Assembly: GCA_037043455.1 (NCBI GenBank)
Contig: JAWPHD010010985.1
Span: 23,875 to 87,874, forward strand
DNA from: Cyrtodaria siliqua
Lineage: Eukaryota; Mollusca; Bivalvia; Adapedonta; Hiatellidae
DNA length: 64,000 bases
Direction: 5' to 3'
The notes under the pieces were generated by a model. The model had not been told where the DNA came from, made no database searches, and saw only the letters and a program-made list of their open reading frames with translations. Position numbers and translations under genes: made by a program. This document shows, in pieces, positions 24,845 through 35,800 of the stretch. Numbering within the stretch: position 1 is the first letter of the stretch; every line of letters begins with the position of its first letter.

Positions 24845-24966
24845 AAGGTTCTAGGCCCATTTTCCATATTTTATCTCGATGTACATGGAAGATGAGCCTG
24901 GCATGTGCCATATAACCTTTTCATGTGTTGGTGCGCCTTAAAACCCAATTCAATTCAATTCAATTC
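24845..24966 (-). repeat. Dispersed repeat E, copy 3
   Basis: Read on the minus strand it starts with (TTGAATTG)n and GGGTTTTAAGGCGCACCAAC. It continues to TATGGAAAATGGGCCTAGAACC, matching 62371-62170. Confidence 0.7.
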
Positions 24967-25391
24967 TCTATAAAGGTCACACTTTGTAGCTACGCTACCT
25001 TCCTTTCGGTTTCTTAATGGTGAAGATTTCTCTTCTTAGCCTCTATCCATCACGCTGGGATAATTTACCACGAAATTCTTGTAGTAGATATATATCATCA
25101 CAACTGTGACATATTGGCTATAGCAGAGTAATTAACGAAAACCAAATTCAGAAAAATTGAAAAAGAGGCTTAACTTGTTCGAAAGTGGAAACAACATACC
25201 ATTGTCCATTGACACTCTGAATACATGCTGGAGTTATCTAATAAAGTCAGAACATGTAGTATATTTTATTACGTGAAGATACAACATAAAATACACAAAT
25301 ACAAGGTGGGGTTAAAAACAAATTTCGAATCTAATAAAAGGATAGATGTAATTAGAGTCGAGTTGTAAAGTCGTTTAATGGTTGATAGGAC
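24967..25391. other. Spacer before the minisatellite
   Basis: The first 80 bp contain inverted-repeat remnants of the broken element. The rest has nothing I recognise. Confidence 0.4.
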
Positions 25392-26712
25392 ATGCATGTT
25401 TCTGCATACAACGTCTTGCATGTATTTGCACACACATCTTGCATGTTTCTGAATACAACATCTTGCATGTTTCTGTATACAATATCTTACATGTACAACA
25501 ACTTACTTGTTTCAGTATACAACAACTTACATGTTTCAGTATATAACATCTTGCATGTTTCTGTATACAACATCTTGCATGTTTCAGTACACAACATCTT
25601 GCATGTTTCTGTATACAACATCTTGCATGTTTCTGTATACAACATCTTACATGTACAACAACTTACATGTTTTAGTATACAACAACTTACATGTTTCAGT
25701 ATATAACATCTTGCATGTTTCTGTATACAACATATTGCATGTTTCTGTATACAACATCTTGGATGTTTTTGTATACAACATATTGCGTGTTTCTGTATAC
25801 AACATCTTGCATGTTTCTGTATACAACATATTGCATGTTTCTGAATACAACATCTTGCATGTTTCTGTATACAATATCTTATATGTACAACAACTTACTT
25901 GTTTTAGTATACAACAACTTACATGTTTCAGTATATAACATCTTGCATGTTTCTGTATACAACATCTTGCATGTTTCAGTATACAACATCTTGCATGTTT
26001 CTGTATACAACATATTGCATGTTTCTGAATACAACATCTTGCATGTCTCTGTATACAATATCTTATATGTACAACAACTTACTTGTTTAAGTATACAACA
26101 ACTTACATGTTTCAGTATATAACATCTTGCATGTTTCAGTATACAACATCTTGCATGTTTCTGTATACAACATCTTGCATGTTTCTGTATACAACATCTT
26201 ACATGTACAACAACTTACATGTTTCAGTATATAACATCTTGCATGTTTCTGTATACAACATCTTGCATGTTTCAGTATACAACATATTGCATGTTTCTCT
26301 ATACACCTATCTTGCATGTTTCTGTATACAACATCTTGCATGTTTCTGTATACAACATCTTGCATGTTTCTGTATACAACATATTGCATGTTTCTGTATA
26401 CAACATATTGCATGTTTCTGTATAGAACATGTTTCTGTATACAACATATTGCATGTTTCTGTATACAACATCTTGCATGCTTCTGTATACAACATCTTGC
26501 ATGTTTCTGTATACAACATATTGCATGTTTCAGCATACAACATCTTGCATGTTTCTGTATACAACACATTGCATGTGTCTGTATACAACATCTTGCATGT
26601 TTCTGTATACAACATCGTACATGTTTCAGAATACAACATCTTGCATGTTTCTATATACAACATCTTGCATGTTTCATAATTCATTATCTTGCATGTTTCT
26701 GCATGCAGTTAT
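25392..26712 (+). repeat. 24-bp minisatellite, about 1.3 kb
   Basis: The unit is TTTCTGTATACAACAT followed by CTTGCATG, about 54 copies with point variants (CTT/ATT, CTG/CAG). At five places a variant containing ATGTACAACAACTTA interrupts the register (25491, 25651, 25883, 26067, 26203). Because 24 is a multiple of 3 and the unit has no stop in any of six frames, long apparent reading frames appear on both strands. None has an initiation or splice context and they are not called as genes. Confidence 0.95.
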
Positions 26713-27237
26713 ATTCAAAGGACTGTAACTAGTCATTTTTAAATAACAATATCTTTCTGTTTTAATGTACCATTAAAAAGCAAACTTTGTAAGTAAATAA
26801 TGCTTACTAAAATGAAAATTAAGCAAAAATAAATAATATGGTAAATTCGACGTCTATTCGACTTTTAATGAAACCAAACAATATTGAAACACAGTTCAGT
26901 AAAGATTTCTAGGAGTATATAATATATAATATATAACAATACTAGCAGCTTGAATTGTATTTACCGTGTAATAACATGCATGCATGAAAAGAATTTCCCT
27001 GAATTAAACTAGAAGGGTGTTCAATGAAACACTTGCGTCTCCTGCCGTGTGCTTATTTCAGCAAGTACAATCTATAATGTTTGAAGACAGGGTGTGCAAT
27101 CCTTCATAAATTATAGAGCAGTTTTTTTTAAAGTGTCAAGATTATGATAAGGGACACACAATTGCATTGGATACTTGATAAGGAAAAACTGTATAAAATG
27201 TCTTGACCATAGGTGAATATTTTGCCAAGTTATGATC
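26713..27237. other. Spacer, nothing recognised
   Basis: AT-rich, with an ATATATAATATATAA tract near 26917. Confidence 0.4.
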
Positions 27238-27790
27238 TAGGTTAGGTTACAGGTTAACGTTTTATGAAAAGTGGCATAACTATGCAAACATGAAAGTCAG
27301 AGTAATTGGACGTCATGTTAAACGACATGCCTTGGGTTAAGATGAAGATGTTTGTGAAGATTCATGAACATAGGTCAAATACTTTTCAAGTTATGGCCAG
27401 TTATCAGGTTGGGTAGGTTGCAGGTTAAAGATTTATGAAAAGGGGCATAACTCTGCTGAAATGGAAGTCAGAGTTATTGGCCATGTGTAACAATATTCCG
27501 CGTGGTAAGATGGATGTGTGTTAAGTTTCATGAATATAGGTGAATTACGTCTTAAGTTATTGCCTATAATGGGATTGGTTAGGTTGCAGGTTAAAATTTT
27601 ATGAATGGGGGCATAACTCTGCCACACTGAAAGTCAGAGTCATTGGACATGTGTAACAATATTCCTTGGGTTAAGATGAAGATGTCTGTGAAGTCTCATG
27701 AATATAGGTCAAATACTTTTCGACGTATGGCCAATGTTAGGTTGCAAGTTAAAGTGTGACGGACGACGACGGACAAAGGACAAAGTGACC
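27238..27790 (+). repeat. About 155-170-bp tandem repeat, 3+ units
   Basis: The block GGTTGCAGGTTAA recurs near 27245, 27416, 27582 and 27738. It is followed each time by TTTTATGAAAxGGGGCATAACTCTGC, GTCAGAGT(T/C)ATTGG and GAATATAGGTxAA. The array ends in GACGGACGACGACGGACAAAGG, a style of ending common in molluscan interspersed repeats (memory). Confidence 0.8.
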
Positions 27791-28490
27791 CCTAAGTGTC
27801 TGCCATGCTACGCAGGCGACACACACAAAAGTCAACATACATGCATAGGTATATAAGAACTAGGCTACATACATTAATGTAAACCATCATTAAGACTAAC
27901 AATCAATAGTAGATACACTGTATTTAAACGGCAATAAATCAAACTTAATGAGAGCTAAGATAGCGAACTTGATATCCAGCCCTGCAATGAACCAACACAT
28001 GAATGAAATTCTAGTAAGTGAAAATTATGATTTTCCAATGTTCACTGAGCATGATTTTAGCCAAACTACAATTAAACATTGTTTGTACGCAGTTGATTAA
28101 CAAAGTTATAACATCAGATGACGATACGGTGTTGTTTGGTTCAGTTTTACTAAATAACATACACATGTTCCTATGAGAATTAATAACATCTAATCCTGTA
28201 ATACAACCAATGCTGAAAATGATGCACGTACGCACAGATAAGACAGTAGTAATAAATGCAGTAATGACGTAGCAATGATCGATGACGTAAAAATGAACGT
28301 AGACTAGTTTTGAAATAAAATGTGCGACCTTTAAACGACGGATATAACGTCTTCAATACATTTAATCCCTTAGTAATGACGTTTTTGAGACTAAAGACCG
28401 CGTCCAGTAGAACAGATGCTGTATAGATTTTCAGTTTGTTATTACTAGTTGTAAAATAAGCGAAAAACAACAACATTTGTTCCATCTTTA
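27791..28490. other. Spacer, nothing recognised
   Basis: No exon or repeat could be supported. Minus-strand open stretches here lack motifs. Confidence 0.4.
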
Positions 28491-28640
28491 GTGGAGTGCA
28501 CGGTCAAGTGTTAGAGCGTCGGATTTCAGATCAAGAGGTCCTGGGTTGGGTCCTCGTCGTGGGTATGCTATTTATCATTAAGATAATTAACTCACATTGC
28601 TTAGAACTGATTCTGCACATAATAATTGAAAGAAGGTGAT
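28491..28640 (+). mobile_element. tRNA-headed SINE family B, copy 2 (diverged, truncated)
   Basis: It starts GTGGAGTGCACGGTCAAGTG and contains GTTAGAGCG, GAGGTCCTGGGTTGGGTCCTC (mutated B box) and AAGATAATTAACTCACATTGCTTAG, matching 52156-52280. The 3' half of the body is lost. Confidence 0.65.
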
Positions 28641-29661
28641 TCGGTATCAGCAGATAGTAATTAAATTCCTGAAAACTTTTCTACACAGTACTGATCAGTG
28701 CAGTAAACTAGAAGGCCCAACCTGCATGTCTAGCGCTATTGTGAAAGTAGTCCTAGACTGGACTGTATTTTGATTTGACCAATACTAATGCTTAGTATTT
28801 CATTTAATTATGTCGTATCGGAGACCGTACGTGACCTATATTTCGTCCAAATTTGGTAATAGCGACCGAAATATTGCACGTGATGTTTGTTGTATATAAG
28901 GAACATTTGTTGCACATGCTGTTTGATGTATATAAGGAAGTCTGGTGGATGTTGGTGAACATCCTACAAGTAGTGAAGAAGATATAAATAAATGAAAGTC
29001 GGACGCACGAACGGACTGACACGTATACACCGAGACAAATTGTGATCGCTAACTCGAGATCCGTAAACGGGCTCGACAAAAACGCATGTTATGGAACCTA
29101 AATCCCTGTACCCAAATCGAACACAATAGCATTTAGATCTACTGATGGGAACCTTTGGAAAACTCATTTGATTTTTGTTTAGTGAAAGACTAATTTCTAT
29201 ATACATATCACGTTAATTTGAGTATTATGTTAATTTGTTATATCCATCTACTTATTCAGAAGTTCATGTTTTTCCTTATGTGATTTTCAAGCTTTCGGTC
29301 ATTGTTACAAACGGATTACAAACAGAATATTAACGAAGAATCCATTTTGTATAAATTTCAGTTGACACGTACTAGCGTAAACACGGCTATAGTAGCTTTA
29401 AACATCGGTTATCGCTTTAGCTCTTCCGGTACACATACAAAATGGATGCGTTGTGCACTAACGCAATATTGATGTTGAAGAAACATATGAGTAACATATA
29501 ACATATGTGTTTCACATAATTTACTATTCAACACATGAATGTGTTGCACATATAGGCCATTAAGGTGACTTATATCACATCCACTAACGTTTATAGTTGA
29601 ATAGTGGGTGAATAAATGCCATATTATGCACGCACGAGAATATTAATCAATATCCATGCCA
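28641..29661. other. 3' flank of the AChE gene
   Basis: It includes a roughly 45-bp direct duplication at about 28872-28940 (TGTTGTATATAAGGAA and TTGATGTATATAAGGAA). The AChE 3' UTR should lie at the right end, read leftwards, but I could not fix a polyadenylation signal. Confidence 0.4.
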
Positions 29662-29801
29662 TTACGGTGTGCTGCAACTCCTCTGTTCTCGCTTATGGTC
29701 AATAAGAAAGCTGTCAAACTGTTTCTTCCACTCCACGATGTACTTCGTGCTCCAATCATTAAACTGAACTTTCCATTCCAACTCCATGTCCGACATGTTT
29801 G
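29662..29801 (-). CDS. AChE exon 3: T-type tetramerization tail
   Basis: The acceptor is ATTCTTTTCAG, entry in phase 1, and the stop TAA is at 29664-29662. Tail residues include ELEWKVQFNDWSTKYIVEWK followed by KQFDSF and, near the end, RSC. The aromatics W594, F598, W601, Y605, W609, F613 and F616 reproduce the seven-aromatic amphipathic helix of vertebrate T peptides, plus a Cys for inter-subunit disulfides. Known T peptides bind the proline-rich anchors ColQ and PRiMA. There is one extra residue between the second and third Trp compared with mammals. Confidence 0.9.
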
Positions 29802-32800
29802 CTGAAAAGAATAAAAAAGACATATTTTTTTTTATTGTCATAAAGAATATGGACAGTTTTTTTTATTTTCTGGAATATGAATCGTTGATGTATGGTAGAA
29901 CAACAAAATAAATGTCTGCTTGCAAATACATGTATTTCCTTATTTTTCTTATGTATCAACTTATATATTACGTTTATTTTTAACAAAAGGAAATAGCACA
30001 TAGCTTACCATCTATAGGTAATACACATCTACATAATTATGATTCATATAGTATTTAATAATACATATTACCAAGCAATAGTGTGTAACATAGGCCTATA
30101 TTTACCATATACATTACCAAGCAATAATGTGTAACATATGTAACCATATGTACTACACAGCTATACTGTGTAACACGTATTACCATATGCATTGCTAGCG
30201 CTGTGTAACATTTATTACTATTTACAAATGCAACTGATGCGTCTACTATACAATTACAGCTACTTCCTACTACGCCAATGTTTTCCCCAACTGCAACACC
30301 GTGCTAGTTGTACGCTGATAACTTAAAGAATCGTAAATCGACCATTTGACTATATATTTACGCAATGTTTATACTTGTCAATTTAGGAATATGATACTTT
30401 ATCAAAAGAAAGTACGCATATATTATCAATATAAGTTACTTAAATGCCACAACCATTTCTTCCAAAGTTACTTCCCTTGACAAAAGCTTCTCCTTTTGTA
30501 TTTTGACCATAGCGGCCATGAGCTCATGTTTATATTCATTTCCAGGTAAACTATGCTATTTAAACAGTTTGCATGATAAATAAAATTGCATGTTAGTAAA
30601 TTAGAATTTCACGTGTATTTGGCTCGTGACGAAAGTGATCACTCGCAAGAGGCTCGCATTTATCACTTTGATACACTTGCCAAACTACAGTTGAAAGTCT
30701 AAGTTACTAACCATACATTTATTATATATATCGATACGTTACCAAGTATCCTAATATTGTGTAGGATGTATAAGCAGAAACACTACACGGAAATAGTGTG
30801 TAATGTGTAATCATGGTTTATTCTTATATTTATGTATTTGAATACTGTTATGCCATAAAACTACAATTTATTATAGACTATGACACACTATGACATTGCA
30901 TGCATTTTATTCTTTAAATTGATAACACAAAGTATACTTACATTAGTTACGGCAAGGCAATCCATTGAGCAACCTCTATTGATGCAGTTAGTCAGCTACA
31001 AACAGCGCCAAATCACGGTAAATCTCGTTAATTCACGCAAACACACACAGTTAGCGGGGGTTAGTAACGGGAATCACATACTCGTAAAAACACACATTCC
31101 AGTAAGCATGCACTTTTATTTATGTATTTACAGGCCATTTCGTTCAACGTATACTGAACGAACTACATTGTAAAATAAAAAATAAAAATACAATGTCAGA
31201 GATGCTTTATTTTATTATTTTTGAAAAATATCTGACCATTTAATAATTTCTAGCTGGTCATAAACGATACTAGCCTTTATTTCTAGCTGTGGAATCTACT
31301 GTATTTTGTATTTTAACCCTTAACTCGCTAAGCAAGACTAGAATAGCCTTTGCTTTCATTGTAAACCCAGATCAGCCTGCGAGTTACATACAGGCTGATC
31401 AGGGTTTACAATGTCCGGCTGCTGATCAGTCATTTTGCCCATTTGTAACATAAATGGAATGCTTTTAATTCAAAGAAGGAAAGGTCCATTATATATATAT
31501 AGCGGTTAGGGTTAATTACGTGTTCACAAAGCACTGGCAAAGAAGTTATCATTTTTGCATCAAAGCTCTTGCTGTTTTCTGTTATATCACAATGTTTGCT
31601 CTACGCTTTTCTTTGTTATTTCAGGTCATTATTTGTCTGAAAGTTTTATATACGTGTAATATGTACACCAGTCTTCGAATAAACCCACTAGCCCGAAGCC
31701 CGGGGCTAGTAAACTGTCATTCGGGCTAGTTTTTTTTCCAGTTATGCAGTCGGGCTAAATGAACATGTACGGGTTTTCATTGAGTATATAAGAATTTGGG
31801 CTAGTGACATGGAAATGTTAATTCAAAGACTGGTACATACATTCGTGTTGATGATAACACTGCTTTTAAGGGAACAGGCAATACTGAAGTAGTTATTTTA
31901 GCATTACAATAAGCACTTATTAATTCAGAACCATTTTGACTAAATATTATTGCATGTAAATAATGACTGGTGAAAATTAATCAAAACTACAAATATACGA
32001 AAAGATTTTGCTTTGAAATATTCAATACTTTTAACAATGATTTTCAATCATGCAAGCTATGTAGAAAAACAAACGGAAATCGGCAAGTTTAAGAATCAAG
32101 ATTGCCGCATGTCCGTTTAATTGTTTGTGTTTGTATTCACGTTCCATTGCTTTAAACATGCTTTAATACACAAATATTCTTTAACTGCAGAGGTCGATGG
32201 CAGTATACTTTTTTGATTTTTTGTGTAATGTTGCGCCTTTAAGCATATTCCAGTATTGCATTTTTGAAACGCGCTTTTTCTAGTTTCCGAGTTTCTGCGT
32301 TTTGTCATACAAGTATTTATTTTGTTTAATAGAACTTTTATATTCTGTTCTAGCACGCGTCATATTTACTCGATTACTATTATGTTTATCCGGTCTATAT
32401 ATATTTAACATTTGACAAAATTATTTTATATATATAGAGCCTATGCAGTTGTAAGGGCTTCTTTAGAGGCTTTATGGTTGTAGAGAGTTCTCTATAGTCT
32501 TTCCGATTGTAGCGGCGTCTCTAGGGTCCTGTCGGCTACATTAATATCAAGATAAAAGAGCCCGCATGCCAACAACCATCTCGACCAGTCATTCTTCCTC
32601 TCGACTGGTCTCAAATGCAGAGAACTGCGAATTGTTTCCATGCAACTGTCTAACGTCTAAATCAGCGCCTATATACGTGCGGTATCATGTTTAGCAGGTG
32701 AGTTAATACATACATTCCAAGCACATACGTTTACGTTGAAGTCTCAATTACTAATGGAAAGTAACTTAATTACTAATGGAACGTTACTGGAGTCTAAATA

Positions 32801-35800
32801 TATGTTTTCCCAATGTAAGTCTAATTGAATATACGATCTAAAACCTAAAGCATATCGAATAGAGACTTACATTTGGAGACCAACGAGCCCAATATAGGCG
32901 GATTTGAAGTAGAATACCACATAAGCGGTGCTTGTGGACGTGAGAGGTGAAGCTTACACATTACGTCTCATGAACAGACTCAATAAAACCCAGTCTGCTA
33001 CTTTATTCTCTTGGTTGCTTCCAAAGGATCTCTCTTATTAATATGTATCATAGGCTAATAGTCTGATTTCGTACTGCTTCACAAATCGTGTCGGTGATTT
33101 CATCACATTTGCAATTGAACCTATTCATCGTATCTTAAAATTTTTAGACAATGTAAGAATGACTGAAACACAAAGCTTGAAACGAAATCGTTCAACTTGG
33201 TGGAAAACCTCTTAACTAACTTACTCACACGAGTAAACGAACTTCATACAATCTTGCGAACATCATGAAATCAGTGGTTGTTTAGACAAGTTCACCATGA
33301 CAACAGGAATAAACTACAACAGCGCATCCATGTTTACTTAAAATGCAGAATAAATAGTCGTTTACACCGTCTATACACCTTAGTAAAACTCTAAAAAAAC
33401 TTTGTTACAACCATTTACAAACGATGTTGTTTTTTGGTAAACTTGTGAATTAGGTATCATATTCTGGCTGCTTAAAACAATTTAAAAATTTGTGCTCTTA
33501 CATTTGAGTTTTGAATCAGTTTTAAATACATCAACGAAACTATAACACAATAAAAAGTATTCATGGTTTGTCTTAATATTTTGCTATTTTGTTGGAAATT
33601 CACACCAAAATATACGTTGTTGTCACAAGTACCAAATGTGTACAGAAGCAGCGATTTCCTGCGCCTAGAGTCAAGTAATAGTTAAGAGTATGGTATCATT
33701 GAGTTAATTTAAACATCAAGATTGGCGGAGCCCATCGAGGTGTTTAAATTAACCAAAGCGATGAAACCATACCCTATTTGTTTTGTAGCATGTCCATTTC
33801 AGCTCCCTCTCATACTCTAACTTCCAATAACTGGTAGTTGTAGTACACAATTTATTCTGACCGGTGTTATTTTCAATTAAACGTTACACCTGTGCTATTA
33901 CAAAGGGAATTTTCAGTGACCATGCTATAACAAGTATTAATTGAGTGTATAATGAGAAATTTCCTGCGTCCAGAGTCAAAATGAGTTTAGAATAGACATT
34001 TCTAACAGTACAGTACGATAGAAAGTTGTGCGATGACTATTCCATTTGGAAAACATTATTTTTCGTAATTCAATTTGTTTATGAATATATAAATAAGGTA
34101 CCTTCACGATAACGTGAAATCCCTCGGGTTGTCAATAGTCGGGGTATTTGGGAAATTCGTCATAAATTCGTGGTTTTCACTTTTCATCTTGTAAGCATCA
34201 TACAAGTAGAAAAAGTTAAAAACCACTACTCAAGTAAAACATTAAGAGAGTGGTTTAATCATGCTTTGCTGTTGAGTTTACGTGCACTACTCTTGGCATG
34301 CCAAAATGAATGTTAGATTAATTGAATTTGATTGGCGGGCTGTTTAATATGTCGATTAAAACGGGAAGTGACGTCATTTACCTGTCTTGATAACGAGGGT
34401 TGGCAGGTAATCCTTCCAGAATACGCACTCGTTGACCCTTGATCCCGATTTAATAGCGTGCGTCTTGTCTAGAACGTTGATTAAGTCCGACCTGAGAATC
34501 AAATGTTTCCGGGTCGTGTTGTCGTACAGTGGCCATTCGTCCAAGTGTAGTTCACCCGGCATTTTATTAGGATCGCTGTAAATACAAGCAACGGATACTT
34601 ATATCATCTTAAAAGTCATGAACCCAATTAAACCACAGGCTCATGTGTCTCTATTGATGAGGGTATAACCCTTTGAAACGCATCGCCTTGAACATCTCCC
34701 ATGGATGCTCTCTTTACGGAACACCTCTAACACAAAACACCTCTAATTCAGAGTTGTTGGAATACCTACTGACATGGCATGGAATACTGCGCGTCATTTA
34801 TGTGTTTAGTGGAATTTGACTGATACACTTGGTTTGAAGCAATTAACCTATATGTTTTATAACTAGTATAATCTCTTATAGATTGTGAAAATTCGCGTAA
34901 ATAAAAAAAACAAATGTTCCTGTATATCCATTTCTATTAGCACATGCATACGTGTAACGTGTACACCTGTATTTGTAAAGACATTCCTCCAAGCTTTCTG
35001 AAATAATCCACCCCTTAATTAAAAAACGTTATATAAACATAGACTTTTTGGTCGTAGTCATCTCGGTATACAAAACAGATGAGGCCCGGAAATATATTTT
35101 TGTAAATTGTTGTTTTGACTGATAGAACCCGCTTACACAATTAGTTGACCCAATAATGCTTGCATTTACAAACAGATATTCAGACAAACAGATATGTATA
35201 CATTGTTTTTTTACGAGTGTTTATTAATACAAGTTATTTCATACGTCCTAACAAATGGTGAGTATTGCATAAATGTTGCATCTCTGTGAGGGTGACAGTG
35301 GATATTGTTAACCTGGGGAAAATAATGTCAACCGAGGCGAAGTTTATCTTAATGGAACACATGCATATGTTAATACATATGAACAAGTTATTTTCAAATA
35401 ACCTTCAAATGATGTAAACAATAATCTAGAAACTATTAGAAGTCTGGCCCAAAAATAGTACACAATAGTACACGCTCCAACTATTTATATATGTGCTATT
35501 GAATGTTGTTTAACGGCTCATCAACACAGTATAGGTTATTTAGAGCCGCCCCAGAGAGAGGGGAAGGATACATAGGAATCCGGGAACCTGCCCTACTCTT
35601 ATTATCGAATAGTTTCCTATGGTTCTTTAACGTGCTCGGAGGATAGACCGATACACGGGACCGCCCGGTTTACGTCCCCATCCGACGGACGAGGCTGAGG
35701 GAAAGTGTCTTGCCCAAGAACACACCGACGGAACTCAGGCTGTTTTCCACAGTCAAAAACAGGAAATTAACGTTATGTTGAGTACTTTCCTTGTTTTTAT

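Larger units (their letters stand above)
29802..34381 (-). other. AChE intron B, repeat-rich
   Basis: It is 4580 bp between GTAAAT and ATTCTTTTCAG. It carries dispersed repeat I (30235-30705), a 57-bp hairpin (31357-31413), repeat F (about 32940-33045) and a degenerate array of about 50-bp units at about 30058-30215 (ACCAAGCAATAxTGTGTAACAT). No alternative H-type (GPI) exon was recognised, but I cannot exclude one. Confidence 0.7.

Noticed and set aside
25392..26732. Several overlapping open frames of 100-198 codons on both strands
   Set aside because: All are read-throughs of the stop-free 24-bp minisatellite; every frame on both strands is open, so none is informative.
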